From contig CAIMEK010000924.1 in NCBI GenBank assembly GCA_903839965.1, positions 1-31,641 on the forward strand: DNA of 31,641 nucleotides, given 5' to 3'. The notes under the pieces are model-generated. The model saw only the letters and a program-made list of their open reading frames with translations, searched no databases and was not told the DNA's origin. Position numbers and translations under genes: made by a program. Each line of letters opens with the position of its first letter. The stretch's first letter is position 1. Below are positions 1-7,058 of the stretch, piece after piece. This DNA is from an uncultured Acetobacteraceae bacterium. GTDB taxonomy: Bacteria; Pseudomonadota; Alphaproteobacteria; Acetobacterales; Acetobacteraceae.

Positions 1-289
1 CGAAGAAGCGGGTGAGGCCGTAGGCCGCGAGCACGGACAGCACCAGGGCGATGGCGGTGGAACCCAGCGCCACCACCAGCGAATTGGCGAACCAGCGCAG
101 CACGGGGCGGGTCGCCATGACGGTGGCGTAGGCGGCGAACGACCAGTTGGGCGAGATGAAGCCGGGCGGCGAGCGCATCACTTCCTGGATCGGCTTCAGC
201 GAGGTGTTCACCATCCAGTAGAACGGGAACAGCGCCAGCAGCAGCGCCACCGCGAGCAGCACCCAGCGCAGGATGGCGGCGGGGCGCAT
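1..289 (-). CDS. Sugar ABC transporter permease, MalG-like (3' end outside window)
   Basis: Inner-membrane permease of a carbohydrate-uptake ABC transporter (binding-protein-dependent permease family); the first 96 codons are visible and the frame is open to the window edge. The N-terminus reads MRPAAILRWV and runs into a hydrophobic segment (about residues 5-27) ending in FPFYWMVNTSLK, the usual end of TM1 in MalG-type permeases. A second hydrophobic stretch starts near residue 68 (NSLVVALGSTAIALVLSVLAAYG). The start overlaps the stop of the upstream permease in an ATGA, so the two are probably translationally coupled. The EAA loop that contacts the ATPase lies outside the window. The substrate cannot be told from sequence. 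Confidence 0.9.
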   Translation of the reverse strand, partial: MRPAAILRWVLLAVALLLALFPFYWMVNTSLKPIQEVMRSPPGFISPNWSFAAYATVMATRPVLRWFANSLVVALGSTAIALVLSVLAAYGLTRFF

Positions 290-1218
290 CACTCGTCGGC
301 CCGCGCGGCGCCGGTCAGCGCGATGTAGAGCGAAACAAAGCACAGCACGATCAGCAGCAGCAGCACGCCGACCGCGGCGCCGCCGCCCAGGTCGTTGCCG
401 CGGAACGCCGTGTTGTAGAGCAGCGCCGGCAGGACCTCGGTGGCGCCGGCCGGGCCGCCGCCGGTGAGCACGGCGACGATGTCGAACTGGCGCACCGTGT
501 TGATGACGTCGAGCGTGCAGGCCACCACGAGCAGATAGGAAAGCCCAGGCAACGTGATGTGGCGGAAGCGCGCCAGCGTGCCGGCGCCGTCGATGGCGGC
601 GGCCTCGTACTGTTCCTTCGGAATGGTGGCGAGCCCGGCGCCCAGCAGCAGCATCATGAACGGCACGCCGCGCCAGACGTCGACCGCCACGATCGAGCCG
701 AAGGCCAGCAGCGGCTCGCCCAGCCAGGAGCGGTTTTCCATCATCAGGCCGGTGGCGCGCAGCAGCCAGTTCAGCACGCCGAACTGCGGCTCCAGCAGCC
801 ACAGCCAGATGGTCGCGGCGATCGCCGGGGCGACCATCCAGGGCGTCAGCAGGGCGATGCGCAAGGCGGTGCGCGCCCGGCCGCTGTCCTGCAACAGCAG
901 GGCCAGGCCGAGGCCGAGCGCGAGGTGCAGCACCACGGAGAGCGCCGTGAAGCGCACGGTGACCGAGAGCGCGTTCCAAAACGCCGCGTCGGCGAGGATG
1001 CGTGCGTAGTTGTCCAGGCCGACGAAGGTGGCGCGCAGCCCGCGGATGCGGAACGTGCTGCTGCGGAAGGCCTGCAGCAGCGGCAGCAGCACGACGCAGG
1101 TGAGGTAGAGCAACGGCACGGCGAGGAAGAGGTAGCCATGGTACCGCTCGCGGCGCAGGCCGTGGCCGGTCCATTGCCGACGGGCGCCTCCGTGGGGCGC
1201 CCGGGGCGGTGTGGTCAT
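289..1218 (-). CDS. Sugar ABC transporter permease, MalF/UgpA-like
   Basis: Inner-membrane permease, 309 aa, partner of the MalG-like permease downstream. After a basic N-terminus the first TM helix lies near residues 28-50 and several more follow. The EAA loop that docks the ATPase is visible as EQYEAAAIDGAGTLARFRHI followed by TLPG. The GGGPAGATEVLP segment near the C-terminus is typical of sugar-type permeases (UgpA/MalF/LacF). The ATG overlaps the stop of the binding-protein gene as ATGA, and the stop overlaps the next permease in the same way, so the three genes form one operon. Length fits the family. The transported sugar is unknown. Confidence 0.93.
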   Translation of the reverse strand: MTTPPRAPHGGARRQWTGHGLRRERYHGYLFLAVPLLYLTCVVLLPLLQAFRSSTFRIRGLRATFVGLDNYARILADAAFWNALSVTVRFTALSVVLHLALGLGLALLLQDSGRARTALRIALLTPWMVAPAIAATIWLWLLEPQFGVLNWLLRATGLMMENRSWLGEPLLAFGSIVAVDVWRGVPFMMLLLGAGLATIPKEQYEAAAIDGAGTLARFRHITLPGLSYLLVVACTLDVINTVRQFDIVAVLTGGGPAGATEVLPALLYNTAFRGNDLGGGAAVGVLLLLIVLCFVSLYIALTGAARADE

Positions 1219-2495
1219 CAGAGGTCGTTCAGCTTCTTCGTCAGCAGGGTGTCGAGGTCACGGAAGATCTGGTCGGTCTGCGCCGGTTCGAGTAGGGCGC
1301 GCTGCACCGCCTTGACGATATCCACGGTGCCGATCTCGGCCCAGGCCGGGTGGGGGAGGGGGTAGCTGCGCGCCTTCGCGCCGATTTCGAGGAAGCGCTG
1401 CAGCAACGGGTCCTGGGCGATTTCCGGCTCGTGCGTCATGTCGTTGCGCAGCGGCATCCAGTTGGACACCCGCGCACGTTCCAGTGCCCACTTCTTCTCC
1501 GCCTGGAACTTGATGAACTTCCAGGCCTGGTCGGGGTATTTGCACGACGAGGAGATCGAGGCGGGCGACAGCAGAGCCAGCGTCGCGCCGTTGCCGGGCA
1601 CCGGGCCGACCGACATCTTGCCGGCCATCGCCGGGTTGTCCACCGCCACCTTGGCGATCGCCCAGTAGGCGCTGCGCATGGCGGCGATCTTGCCTTGCCC
1701 GAACAGCACGGTCTGCTCGAGGTAATTGGTGGTGTTGGGCGAGGGCGCGGCCAGGCCTTGCTGCACCAGCCCGAGATAGGTCTTGATCGCTTCCAGCGTT
1801 TTCGGGTTGGCGGCGAAAGTGGCGCGGGTCATATCGGCGTTGAACGCCTCGCCGCCATTGGCCCAGATCCAGGTGAGCAGCACGCGCGTGGTGGTGTCGG
1901 TGGGGCCGCCCAGCACCGCGGTGCCCCATTGGCCCGGCTTGGTCAGCTTGCGCATCCAATCCAGGTATTCGGCGATCGTGGTGGGCGGGTGGGCCGGGTC
2001 GAGTCCGGCCGCCTTCAGCATGTCGGTATTGTAGATTTCGGCGAACACGCCGCCCCAGATCGGCACGCCGTAGAGCGCGCCCTTCCAGTGCATCGCCGCC
2101 ATGATGTCGTCGCTGTAAGCGGCGCGGAAGGCGGGCGGCTCGGCGGCCCAGAACTTGTCGAGCGGCATGAGGTAGCCGTCGTAGGCGGCGGTCGCCAGGT
2201 CCTCCTGCACCACGCAGGGAGCGCGCCGGGCTTGCGAGGCGGTGACGAACTTGGTCCAGTCGTCCTTGCGGGCCACCAGGATGGGCTCGATGTGGACGTC
2301 CGGGTTGGCTGCCTCGAACTCGGCGATCATCGCCTTCCACACCGGTTCGAACTGTGGTTCGGTGAGGTTGGCGGTCTGCCATTGCAGGGTGACCGGCTCG
2401 GCCTGCGCGGGCGCGGCCAGCAGGCCACCGGCGAGCAACGCCGCAGCCAAGACAGCGGAGACCTGCAACAGACGGCGGCGCGTGGTCTCGATCAT
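1218..2495 (-). CDS. Extracellular solute-binding protein of a sugar ABC transporter
   Basis: Periplasmic sugar-binding protein (solute-binding family 1), 425 aa, first gene of the operon with the two permeases that follow. I chose ATG 2495 over an in-frame ATG at 2537 because it has a strong ribosome-binding site (GGGAGGAAG, 4 bases before the start) and begins a signal peptide directly. The N-terminus MIETTRRRLLQVSAVLAAAL carries a TRRRLLQ stretch close to a twin-arginine motif, followed by a hydrophobic core and an AQA cleavage site near residue 32, so Tat export is possible. Later segments such as GGVFAEIYNTDMLKAAGLDP and LTWIWANGGEAF are typical of the family. A LacI-type operator candidate lies 23 bases upstream of the start. 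Confidence 0.93.
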   Translation of the reverse strand: MIETTRRRLLQVSAVLAAALLAGGLLAAPAQAEPVTLQWQTANLTEPQFEPVWKAMIAEFEAANPDVHIEPILVARKDDWTKFVTASQARRAPCVVQEDLATAAYDGYLMPLDKFWAAEPPAFRAAYSDDIMAAMHWKGALYGVPIWGGVFAEIYNTDMLKAAGLDPAHPPTTIAEYLDWMRKLTKPGQWGTAVLGGPTDTTTRVLLTWIWANGGEAFNADMTRATFAANPKTLEAIKTYLGLVQQGLAAPSPNTTNYLEQTVLFGQGKIAAMRSAYWAIAKVAVDNPAMAGKMSVGPVPGNGATLALLSPASISSSCKYPDQAWKFIKFQAEKKWALERARVSNWMPLRNDMTHEPEIAQDPLLQRFLEIGAKARSYPLPHPAWAEIGTVDIVKAVQRALLEPAQTDQIFRDLDTLLTKKLNDL

Positions 2496-2515
2496 GCCAC
2501 TTCCTCCCGACCCGG

Positions 2516-2527
2516 TTAAACGTTTCA
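2516..2527. promoter_or_regulatory. Candidate LacI-family operator in front of the sugar ABC operon
   Basis: The sequence TTAAACGTTTCA contains the perfect 8-base palindrome AAACGTTT (2518-2525), which matches the core of LacI/PurR-family operators (AAACGTTT flanked by variable bases). It lies 23 bases before the start codon of the binding-protein gene and just upstream of its ribosome-binding site, where a bound repressor would block transcription. The cognate regulator is not visible next to this operon. Only an 8-base core is perfect, so chance occurrence remains possible. Confidence 0.4.
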
Positions 2528-2740
2528 CCCATGCCACCTTAGCGCCCCCGGCGCGGGCTTGGCAAGGCGTGCCCGGGGGAAGGGAGTATAGGCCGGGCCG
2601 GGGCGGACTCCCTGCGGCTCGTCGGCTTGGACACGGTTCGCGGAGGCTCCGAGGCTAATGCCGGTATAGCCGCAACGGCGCTGTTGGCGTTTTGCGCCGG
2701 CGCCTGAAATGCCGGGCAACGGAGACAAGGGGGAACAGAC

Positions 2741-3001
2741 ATGACTCCAACCGAGGCTGATGAAAAACTGCGCCAGATCGTCGACGCACTTCCAAGGAAT
2801 CATCAGACCGACGTGCAGGCGCGCAAGGACAAGTATCAGGTCGATACCCAAAACTGCAACGGCTACACGGACCCGGTCCAAAGGCAAACCTGCCTGAACA
2901 ATGCCAGGGATATGCTGCAGACCTGTCTCGCAGGATGCGGCTACACCGGGGCAAAGGACCACGCAACGGAACTCGCGGACCTCATCGCCCAGGCTTCCTG
3001 A
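2741..3001 (+). CDS. Small hypothetical protein with four cysteines (86 aa)
   Basis: I do not recognise this protein. It begins MTPTEADEKLRQIVDALP, has no signal peptide or membrane segment, and is rich in polar residues. Four cysteines fall in NCNGY, RQTCLNN, LQTCLAGCGY, spaced so that a small disulfide- or metal-held helical pair is conceivable. A purine-rich stretch (AAGGGGGAACAGAC) stands just before the ATG. It is a lone gene between the divergent sugar ABC operon and the minus-strand SnoaL-like gene. Its protein-like composition, with Asn, Gln and Lys unlike the Arg/Pro/Ala-rich shadow frames, is the main reason to believe it. Confidence 0.5.
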   Translation: MTPTEADEKLRQIVDALPRNHQTDVQARKDKYQVDTQNCNGYTDPVQRQTCLNNARDMLQTCLAGCGYTGAKDHATELADLIAQAS

Positions 3002-3065
3002 GCGCCTCGGGGCCGGTCAGGCCAGGCGTGCTGAAGGTCCGCGCTGCGGTGCGCGGGGCCGCGCG

Positions 3066-3446
3066 TCAGGAGACCTTGGCGAAACCCTGGCGCACCAGCA
3101 GCTTCCAGCGCTCGGCCTGCTTGTGCCAGACCATCACCACGCTGAACTTCAGCGCATTGGTTTGGCCGCCGCTCTCGTTCTCGCCGATGAAGATGTAGCG
3201 GGAGATCGCGGTGTCGCCGACGATGGCATTGGTCGGAAGCTCGAACTGGAGCGACTTCCAGACGCTTTTGCCGCTGGTTACGTCGGCGACGAACTCGGCC
3301 TTGGTCTGCACCAGGCCGGAAGTGTGGCCGTAGGTGAGTTCGTCCATGCACATGGCGTCGAGTTGCGCCTTGTCGGCGGCAAGCATTGCCTTCCGGTAGG
3401 CCTCGACCGCACGGGCAACCGCGGCTTCACCGAGAGTGTCCTTCAT
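3066..3446 (-). CDS. SnoaL-like / NTF2-fold protein (nuclear transport factor 2 family)
   Basis: Small single-domain protein, 126 aa, resembling the SnoaL-like/DUF4440 branch of the NTF2 fold. The pattern is an N-terminal helix (EAAVARAVEAYRKAMLAADK), then LDAMCMDELTYGHTSGLVQT, a strand with AISRYIFIGENESGG, and a C-terminal WKLLVRQGFAKVS strand. Members of this fold are cytosolic or secreted enzymes or binding proteins acting on small hydrophobic ligands; the role here cannot be told. The frame is open upstream to 3557, but ATG 3446 has a GAGGAG ribosome-binding site and starts where the family homology starts. The gene stands alone, convergent with the small gene at 2741-3001. Confidence 0.75.
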   Translation of the reverse strand: MKDTLGEAAVARAVEAYRKAMLAADKAQLDAMCMDELTYGHTSGLVQTKAEFVADVTSGKSVWKSLQFELPTNAIVGDTAISRYIFIGENESGGQTNALKFSVVMVWHKQAERWKLLVRQGFAKVS

Positions 3447-3762
3447 GGCTTCGCTCCTCACTTGGCCTGGGCCAGGGCTGCAGAAAGGCCCGGCAGCGGT
3501 GTCAACCGTGCCACCGTTTTGCCGCCGATGCGAGGGGCATGTCGACGATTCCGTCATTGCGGCAAGCAGGGAAGGGTGGTTCGCTGGCGACGAAATGAAA
3601 GCGAAGGAGACATCAACGTCACCCGGACAGCGCTACGCGACCGGGATTGCGGTCACAAAGGTCTTGCTGCGTTTCCTCCATCATCTCGACAGTTGTAATT
3701 ATGACGCATAGGCCGCGCTCTGAGCGATTTGCGCTCCACGGAAACAGCGACAGGAGACAAAC
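3447..3762. other. Gene-free spacer between divergent SnoaL-like and FAH-family genes
   Basis: About 316 bases carrying the promoters of two divergent genes. An AT-richer stretch (GTTGTAATTATGACGCATA, around 3692-3711) lies about 60 bases before the FAH-family start and is the most promoter-like part. I could not define a convincing -35/-10 pair, operator, hairpin or RNA gene. Short open frames here have no protein-like composition. Confidence 0.4.
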
Positions 3763-4611
3763 GTGAAACTCGTCAGCTTCAGCGAATCCGGGCGTCAATC
3801 CTATGGCGCAGTCATCGGCGACGGCATCGTCGATCTCGGCCGCCGTTTCGCCGTTCGCTTCAAGAACCTGCGGGCCGCAATTGCGGGGAATGCGCAGGCC
3901 AGTTTTGCCGAGGCATTGAAGGACGCGAAGGCGGATTTTCGCCGGTCGCAGGTCAAGCTGTTGCCGCCGATCACCGATCCCGAAAAGATCTTGTGTGTAG
4001 GCAGGAATTATCGCGCCCACGCCGCTGAATCAGGTGGCAAGCCGCCGGAATTTCCCAGCCTCTTCGTACGGCTGACCAACACTCTTGTGGCGGATGGCGA
4101 CGCCCTGGTGGCGCCGAAGATCTCGACCGATTTCGATTTCGAGGGTGAACTGGCGGTCATCATCGGCAAGCCTGGCCGGCACGTCTTGCGGGCAGACGCG
4201 CTCACGCATGTGTTCGGTTATTCCTGTTTCAACGATTCTTCGGTCCGGAATATCCAGTTCAAGCACTCGCTGACGGCCGGCAAGAATTTCGTGGCCACCG
4301 GCGGATTCGGACCGTGGATCGTTACGGCCGATGAGATTGCCGATCCAACCCGGTTCGATCTGAGGACGCGCCTCAACGGGACTGAGGTTCAGCACACCAG
4401 GACCGACGAACTGATTTTCGACGTCCCCACCCTCATCGAGTACATCTCGGCGTTCACGCCGCTGGCTCCGGGCGATGTCATCGCTACCGGCACACCCGAG
4501 GGTGTCGGATTTGCCCGCAAGCCGCCACTGTGGATGAAGGCCGGCGATGTGGTCGAAGTCGAGATTTCGGGTGTCGGCCTGCTGCGCAATCCGGTCATTG
4601 CCGAAAGCTGA
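3763..4611 (+). CDS. Fumarylacetoacetate hydrolase (FAH) family protein
   Basis: Cytosolic, metal-dependent hydrolase or decarboxylase of the FAH superfamily, 282 aa, the usual length of the two-domain bacterial members (YcgM/FAHD1-like). The start is GTG 3763, with an AGGAG ribosome-binding site 6 bases upstream. The N-terminal domain (about 1-75) begins MKLVSFSESGRQSYGAVIGD. The catalytic domain shows CVGRNYRAHAAESG (about 79-92), the acidic metal-ligand segment DFDFEGELAVIIGK (about 123-136), YSCFNDSSVRNIQFK in place of the usual YxxxNDVSxRDxQ, and the C-terminal TGTPEGVGFARKPP. Such enzymes act on acylpyruvates, oxaloacetate or 2-keto-3-deoxy sugar acids. The substrate cannot be told. No operon partner is present; the next gene is convergent. 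Confidence 0.9.
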   Translation: MKLVSFSESGRQSYGAVIGDGIVDLGRRFAVRFKNLRAAIAGNAQASFAEALKDAKADFRRSQVKLLPPITDPEKILCVGRNYRAHAAESGGKPPEFPSLFVRLTNTLVADGDALVAPKISTDFDFEGELAVIIGKPGRHVLRADALTHVFGYSCFNDSSVRNIQFKHSLTAGKNFVATGGFGPWIVTADEIADPTRFDLRTRLNGTEVQHTRTDELIFDVPTLIEYISAFTPLAPGDVIATGTPEGVGFARKPPLWMKAGDVVEVEISGVGLLRNPVIAES

Positions 4612-4695
4612 AGAGAAACCCCGGCGGCGCTGCCTGCATGAGGCCGGCGCCGCCAGGGCAAACTCTTGCGGTGTTCGTACCGCAAGACCAGCGCT

Positions 4696-4728
4696 GGCAG
4701 AGCCAGGAAAGGGGTTCCCGGCTCTGCC
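4696..4728. terminator. Hairpin between convergent FAH-family and response-regulator genes
   Basis: A 9-base stem GGCAGAGCC / GGCTCTGCC continues after one mismatch into GGAA / TTCC around a short AGGGG loop. It sits in the 124-base gap between the two convergent stop codons, where a bidirectional terminator is expected. There is no T-run on either side, so it is a candidate structural terminator only. Confidence 0.45.
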
Positions 4729-4735
4729 TGGCTGG

Positions 4736-5437
4736 TCAGGCGGCCTGGATCTGCAGCCGGTAGCCGCCGCTTTCGGTGACCAGCAGTCGGGCCTGGCCCG
4801 GCTCCAGCTCGATCTTCTGGCGCAGCCGGTAGATGTGCGTCTCCAGCGTGTGGGTGTCGACGCCGGAGCTGTAGCCCCAGACCTCGTTCAGCAAGGTCGC
4901 GCGATCCGCCGGCTGGTGGGTGCGGCACAGGTATTTCAGCAGCGTCACCTCCTTGCGGGTCAGCCGTACCCGACGGTTGGTGGCGGTTTCCACGAGCAGC
5001 TTTTCAGCCGGCTTGAACGTGTAGGGGCCGAGCGCCAGCACCGCGGACTCGCTGTTGTCGGCGATGCGGAGCTGGGCGCGCAGGCGGGCCAGCAGCTCGC
5101 CCATGCGGAACGGCTTGACGACGTAGTCGTTGGCGCCCGAGTCGAGCCCGCCGACCACGTCTTCCACCTCGACCGCGCCGGTCAGCATGATGATCGGCAA
5201 CTGCACCTGGGCGCGGCGCAGCCGCATGCAAAGATCGCGGCCGTTGCCGTCGGGCAACTGCAGGTCGAGGACAATGGCGTCGATGCGCTGCTCTGGCGAG
5301 GTGGCCAGTGCTTCGGCGGCGGCGCATGTATCGACGCAAACCGCCTCGAACTCGGTGTCGGCCGCGAAGTGTTCGACGAGCGCCGCGCTGAGGTCCGCGT
5401 CGTCCTCGACGATCAGGATGGGTCGTCTGCCAGTCAT
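4736..5437 (-). CDS. Two-component response regulator, OmpR/PhoB type
   Basis: DNA-binding response regulator, 233 aa. The receiver domain (about 5-118) has the acidic pair in VEDDAD (11-13), the phospho-acceptor Asp58 in VLDLQLPDGNG, Thr86 in IIMLTGA and Lys108 in YVVKPF. The C-terminal winged helix (about 130-232) shows LTRKEVTLLKYLCR, LLNEVWGYSSGVDTHTLETH and VTESGGYRL, typical of Trans_reg_C domains. ATG 5437 is preferred to an upstream in-frame start at 5485 because the receiver homology begins there and a GGGGGAT stretch precedes it. No sensor kinase is adjacent, so it is an orphan within this window. The signal and targets are unknown. Confidence 0.95.
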   Translation of the reverse strand: MTGRRPILIVEDDADLSAALVEHFAADTEFEAVCVDTCAAAEALATSPEQRIDAIVLDLQLPDGNGRDLCMRLRRAQVQLPIIMLTGAVEVEDVVGGLDSGANDYVVKPFRMGELLARLRAQLRIADNSESAVLALGPYTFKPAEKLLVETATNRRVRLTRKEVTLLKYLCRTHQPADRATLLNEVWGYSSGVDTHTLETHIYRLRQKIELEPGQARLLVTESGGYRLQIQAA

Positions 5438-5569
5438 TCCGAAATCCCCCGTTGCCTTAGTTGCACCGTGCTCCGCTCCCAGCAAGCCGGCAGGGCCGGT
5501 GATTGCCGCTCGTCGCTATACTACGCACAACTGGCGTCCGGGATCGCGTAAGACGATGGTTTTCGGTCG

Positions 5570-5640
5570 CAACAAGTTGTGAGCGGAAGCGACAACAATC
5601 CCATGTTGCAATCGGGTCGTGCAACGCAACCAGACCGGGC
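5570..5640. promoter_or_regulatory. Cluster of inverted GTTG/CAAC motifs upstream of the response regulator
   Basis: Within about 70 bases CAAC and GTTG recur in alternating orientation (CAACAAGTTG, GTTGT-N11-ACAAC at 5576-5596, CAACAATCCCATGTTG, then CAACGCAAC). This lies in the 275-base spacer behind the response-regulator start and between it and the convergent stop of the lyase gene. Repeated short inverted motifs can be binding sites for a dimeric regulator, including response regulators acting on their own promoter. No known consensus matches. Confidence 0.25.
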
Positions 5641-5712
5641 GGCTTTGGTCACGGCCGCGTTATTGGCGGCGCATGGGAACGCCCCGGCCCGCCTATGCCA
5701 TGGGCGTTTGGC

Positions 5713-6873
5713 TCAGCGGTGCCGCAATGCGTCCGACATGCGGCCGACGACCTGCTCCAGGATTGCCGGCGTGGTGGCGAAGTTGAGGCGGGTGAAGGCG
5801 CTGTAGCGGGCCCCGAACGCCTCGCCGGCATTGAGCCCGACCCGGGCACGGTCGAGGAAGAACTGACCGGCCGGCAACGGCAGGTCCAGCTTGGTGCAAT
5901 CGAGCCAGGCCAGGTAGGTCGCCTCCGGTGTGCGCATGCGCACGCCGGGCAGCGCCTGGGGCAGGGTGCGCGCCAGCCAGTCGCGATTGGCCTGCAGGCG
6001 GATCAGCGCTTCCTCGAACCAGGGCTGGCCATTGTCCCAGGCGGCAACGGTGGCGTCGACACCGGTGACGCCGGGCGCGCCGAGCAGCCGCGCGGGCAAG
6101 CGGGCGAAGAAGCGCTCGCGCAGGGCGGGGGCGCCGAAATGCAGCACCGCGCAGCGCAGAGCGGGGATGTTGAAGCTCTTGGTGGCGCTGGTGATGGTGA
6201 TGGTGCGGGCGGCGATGTCGGGCCCGAGCGAGGCCAGCGGAATATGCGTGCCGCCCGCGTAGACGATGTCGGCGTGGATCTCGTCGGACACCACGATCAG
6301 GTCGTGGCGGATGGCGAAGGCGGCGACCGCCTGCAGCTCGTCGCGGGTGAAGCAGCGCCCGGTGGGGTTCTGCGGGTGGCAGAAGATGAGCACGCGGGCG
6401 CGCGGGTCCGGCGCGGCGTCGTAGGCGTCGAGGTCGAGCTGCCAGCGCGTGCCGGTGTCGCGCATGTGGTTGTCGAGCAGGCGGCGGCCGGTGGCGTTGA
6501 TGGCGTCCTGGAACGGCGGGTAGGAGGGCAGCTGCAGCACCACGCCGTCGCCGGGGTCGCTGAAGGCCATGACCGAGGCGAAGCTGGCCTGGACCAGGTC
6601 GCCGACCGGATGGGCGTCTTCCGCCTGGGTCTGCCAACCGAACCGGCTGGCCATGCGGCGGACGAAGGCGGCTTCCAGCACGCCAGCGCGGGCCGCGTAG
6701 CCGAATTCCTGGGCGCGGACGAGGCGATGCATCGCTTCGAGCACCGGCGCGGCGACGCCGAAATCCATGTCGGCGACCCAGGCCGGCAGCACGTCGTCGG
6801 GGAACTTGTGCCATTTGTTGGTGCGGCGGGCGCGCAGGGCGTCGATGCCGAGTTCAAACGTGTCGCTGTGCAT
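5713..6873 (-). CDS. PatB/MalY-type aminotransferase (C-S beta-lyase)
   Basis: PLP-dependent fold-type I enzyme of the MalY/PatB subfamily, 386 aa, cytosolic. Members mostly cleave C-S bonds (cystathionine, cysteine S-conjugates) to thiol, pyruvate and ammonia. Visible marks are the subfamily N-terminus RRTNKWHKFPDDVLPAWVADMDF, HPQNPTGRCF (about 166-175), VVSDEIHADIVY (about 194-205, Asp197 for the PLP ring nitrogen), and ITSATKSFNIPALRCA with PLP lysine 232. ATG 6873 is preferred over in-frame upstream ATG 7008: it has GCAGGAGAG as ribosome-binding site and starts at the family N-terminus. It stands alone; the neighbours point away or converge. Substrate specificity cannot be told. Confidence 0.93.
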   Translation of the reverse strand: MHSDTFELGIDALRARRTNKWHKFPDDVLPAWVADMDFGVAAPVLEAMHRLVRAQEFGYAARAGVLEAAFVRRMASRFGWQTQAEDAHPVGDLVQASFASVMAFSDPGDGVVLQLPSYPPFQDAINATGRRLLDNHMRDTGTRWQLDLDAYDAAPDPRARVLIFCHPQNPTGRCFTRDELQAVAAFAIRHDLIVVSDEIHADIVYAGGTHIPLASLGPDIAARTITITSATKSFNIPALRCAVLHFGAPALRERFFARLPARLLGAPGVTGVDATVAAWDNGQPWFEEALIRLQANRDWLARTLPQALPGVRMRTPEATYLAWLDCTKLDLPLPAGQFFLDRARVGLNAGEAFGARYSAFTRLNFATTPAILEQVVGRMSDALRHR

Positions 6874-7058
6874 GGCGTGCTCTCCTGCGCGGACCGGCCC
6901 GTTGCAGCCCGGGCAGGTCCGGCACAGTGGCGGTGCGGCACCGCCAGGGCAACCGGGTGAAGCGGCATGGCTGCACGCGAAACTGCTCGGGTCGGGGCGC
7001 GCGTTCACATGGTCTTCATGCGCGGCCTGTAGGCTGGGGTGGAGTCAGAGAGGGCGAC

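Noticed and set aside
5577..5588. Stretch TTGTGAGCGGA resembling half of the E. coli lac operator
   Set aside because: Only one half matches, there is no lac-type gene nearby, and the same bases are part of the GTTG/CAAC pattern. Chance resemblance is most likely.
5503..6960. A 485-codon open frame on the plus strand
   Set aside because: It lies antisense to the PatB/MalY-type gene, is made of Gly/Ala/Arg/Gln-rich sequence and has no family signature.
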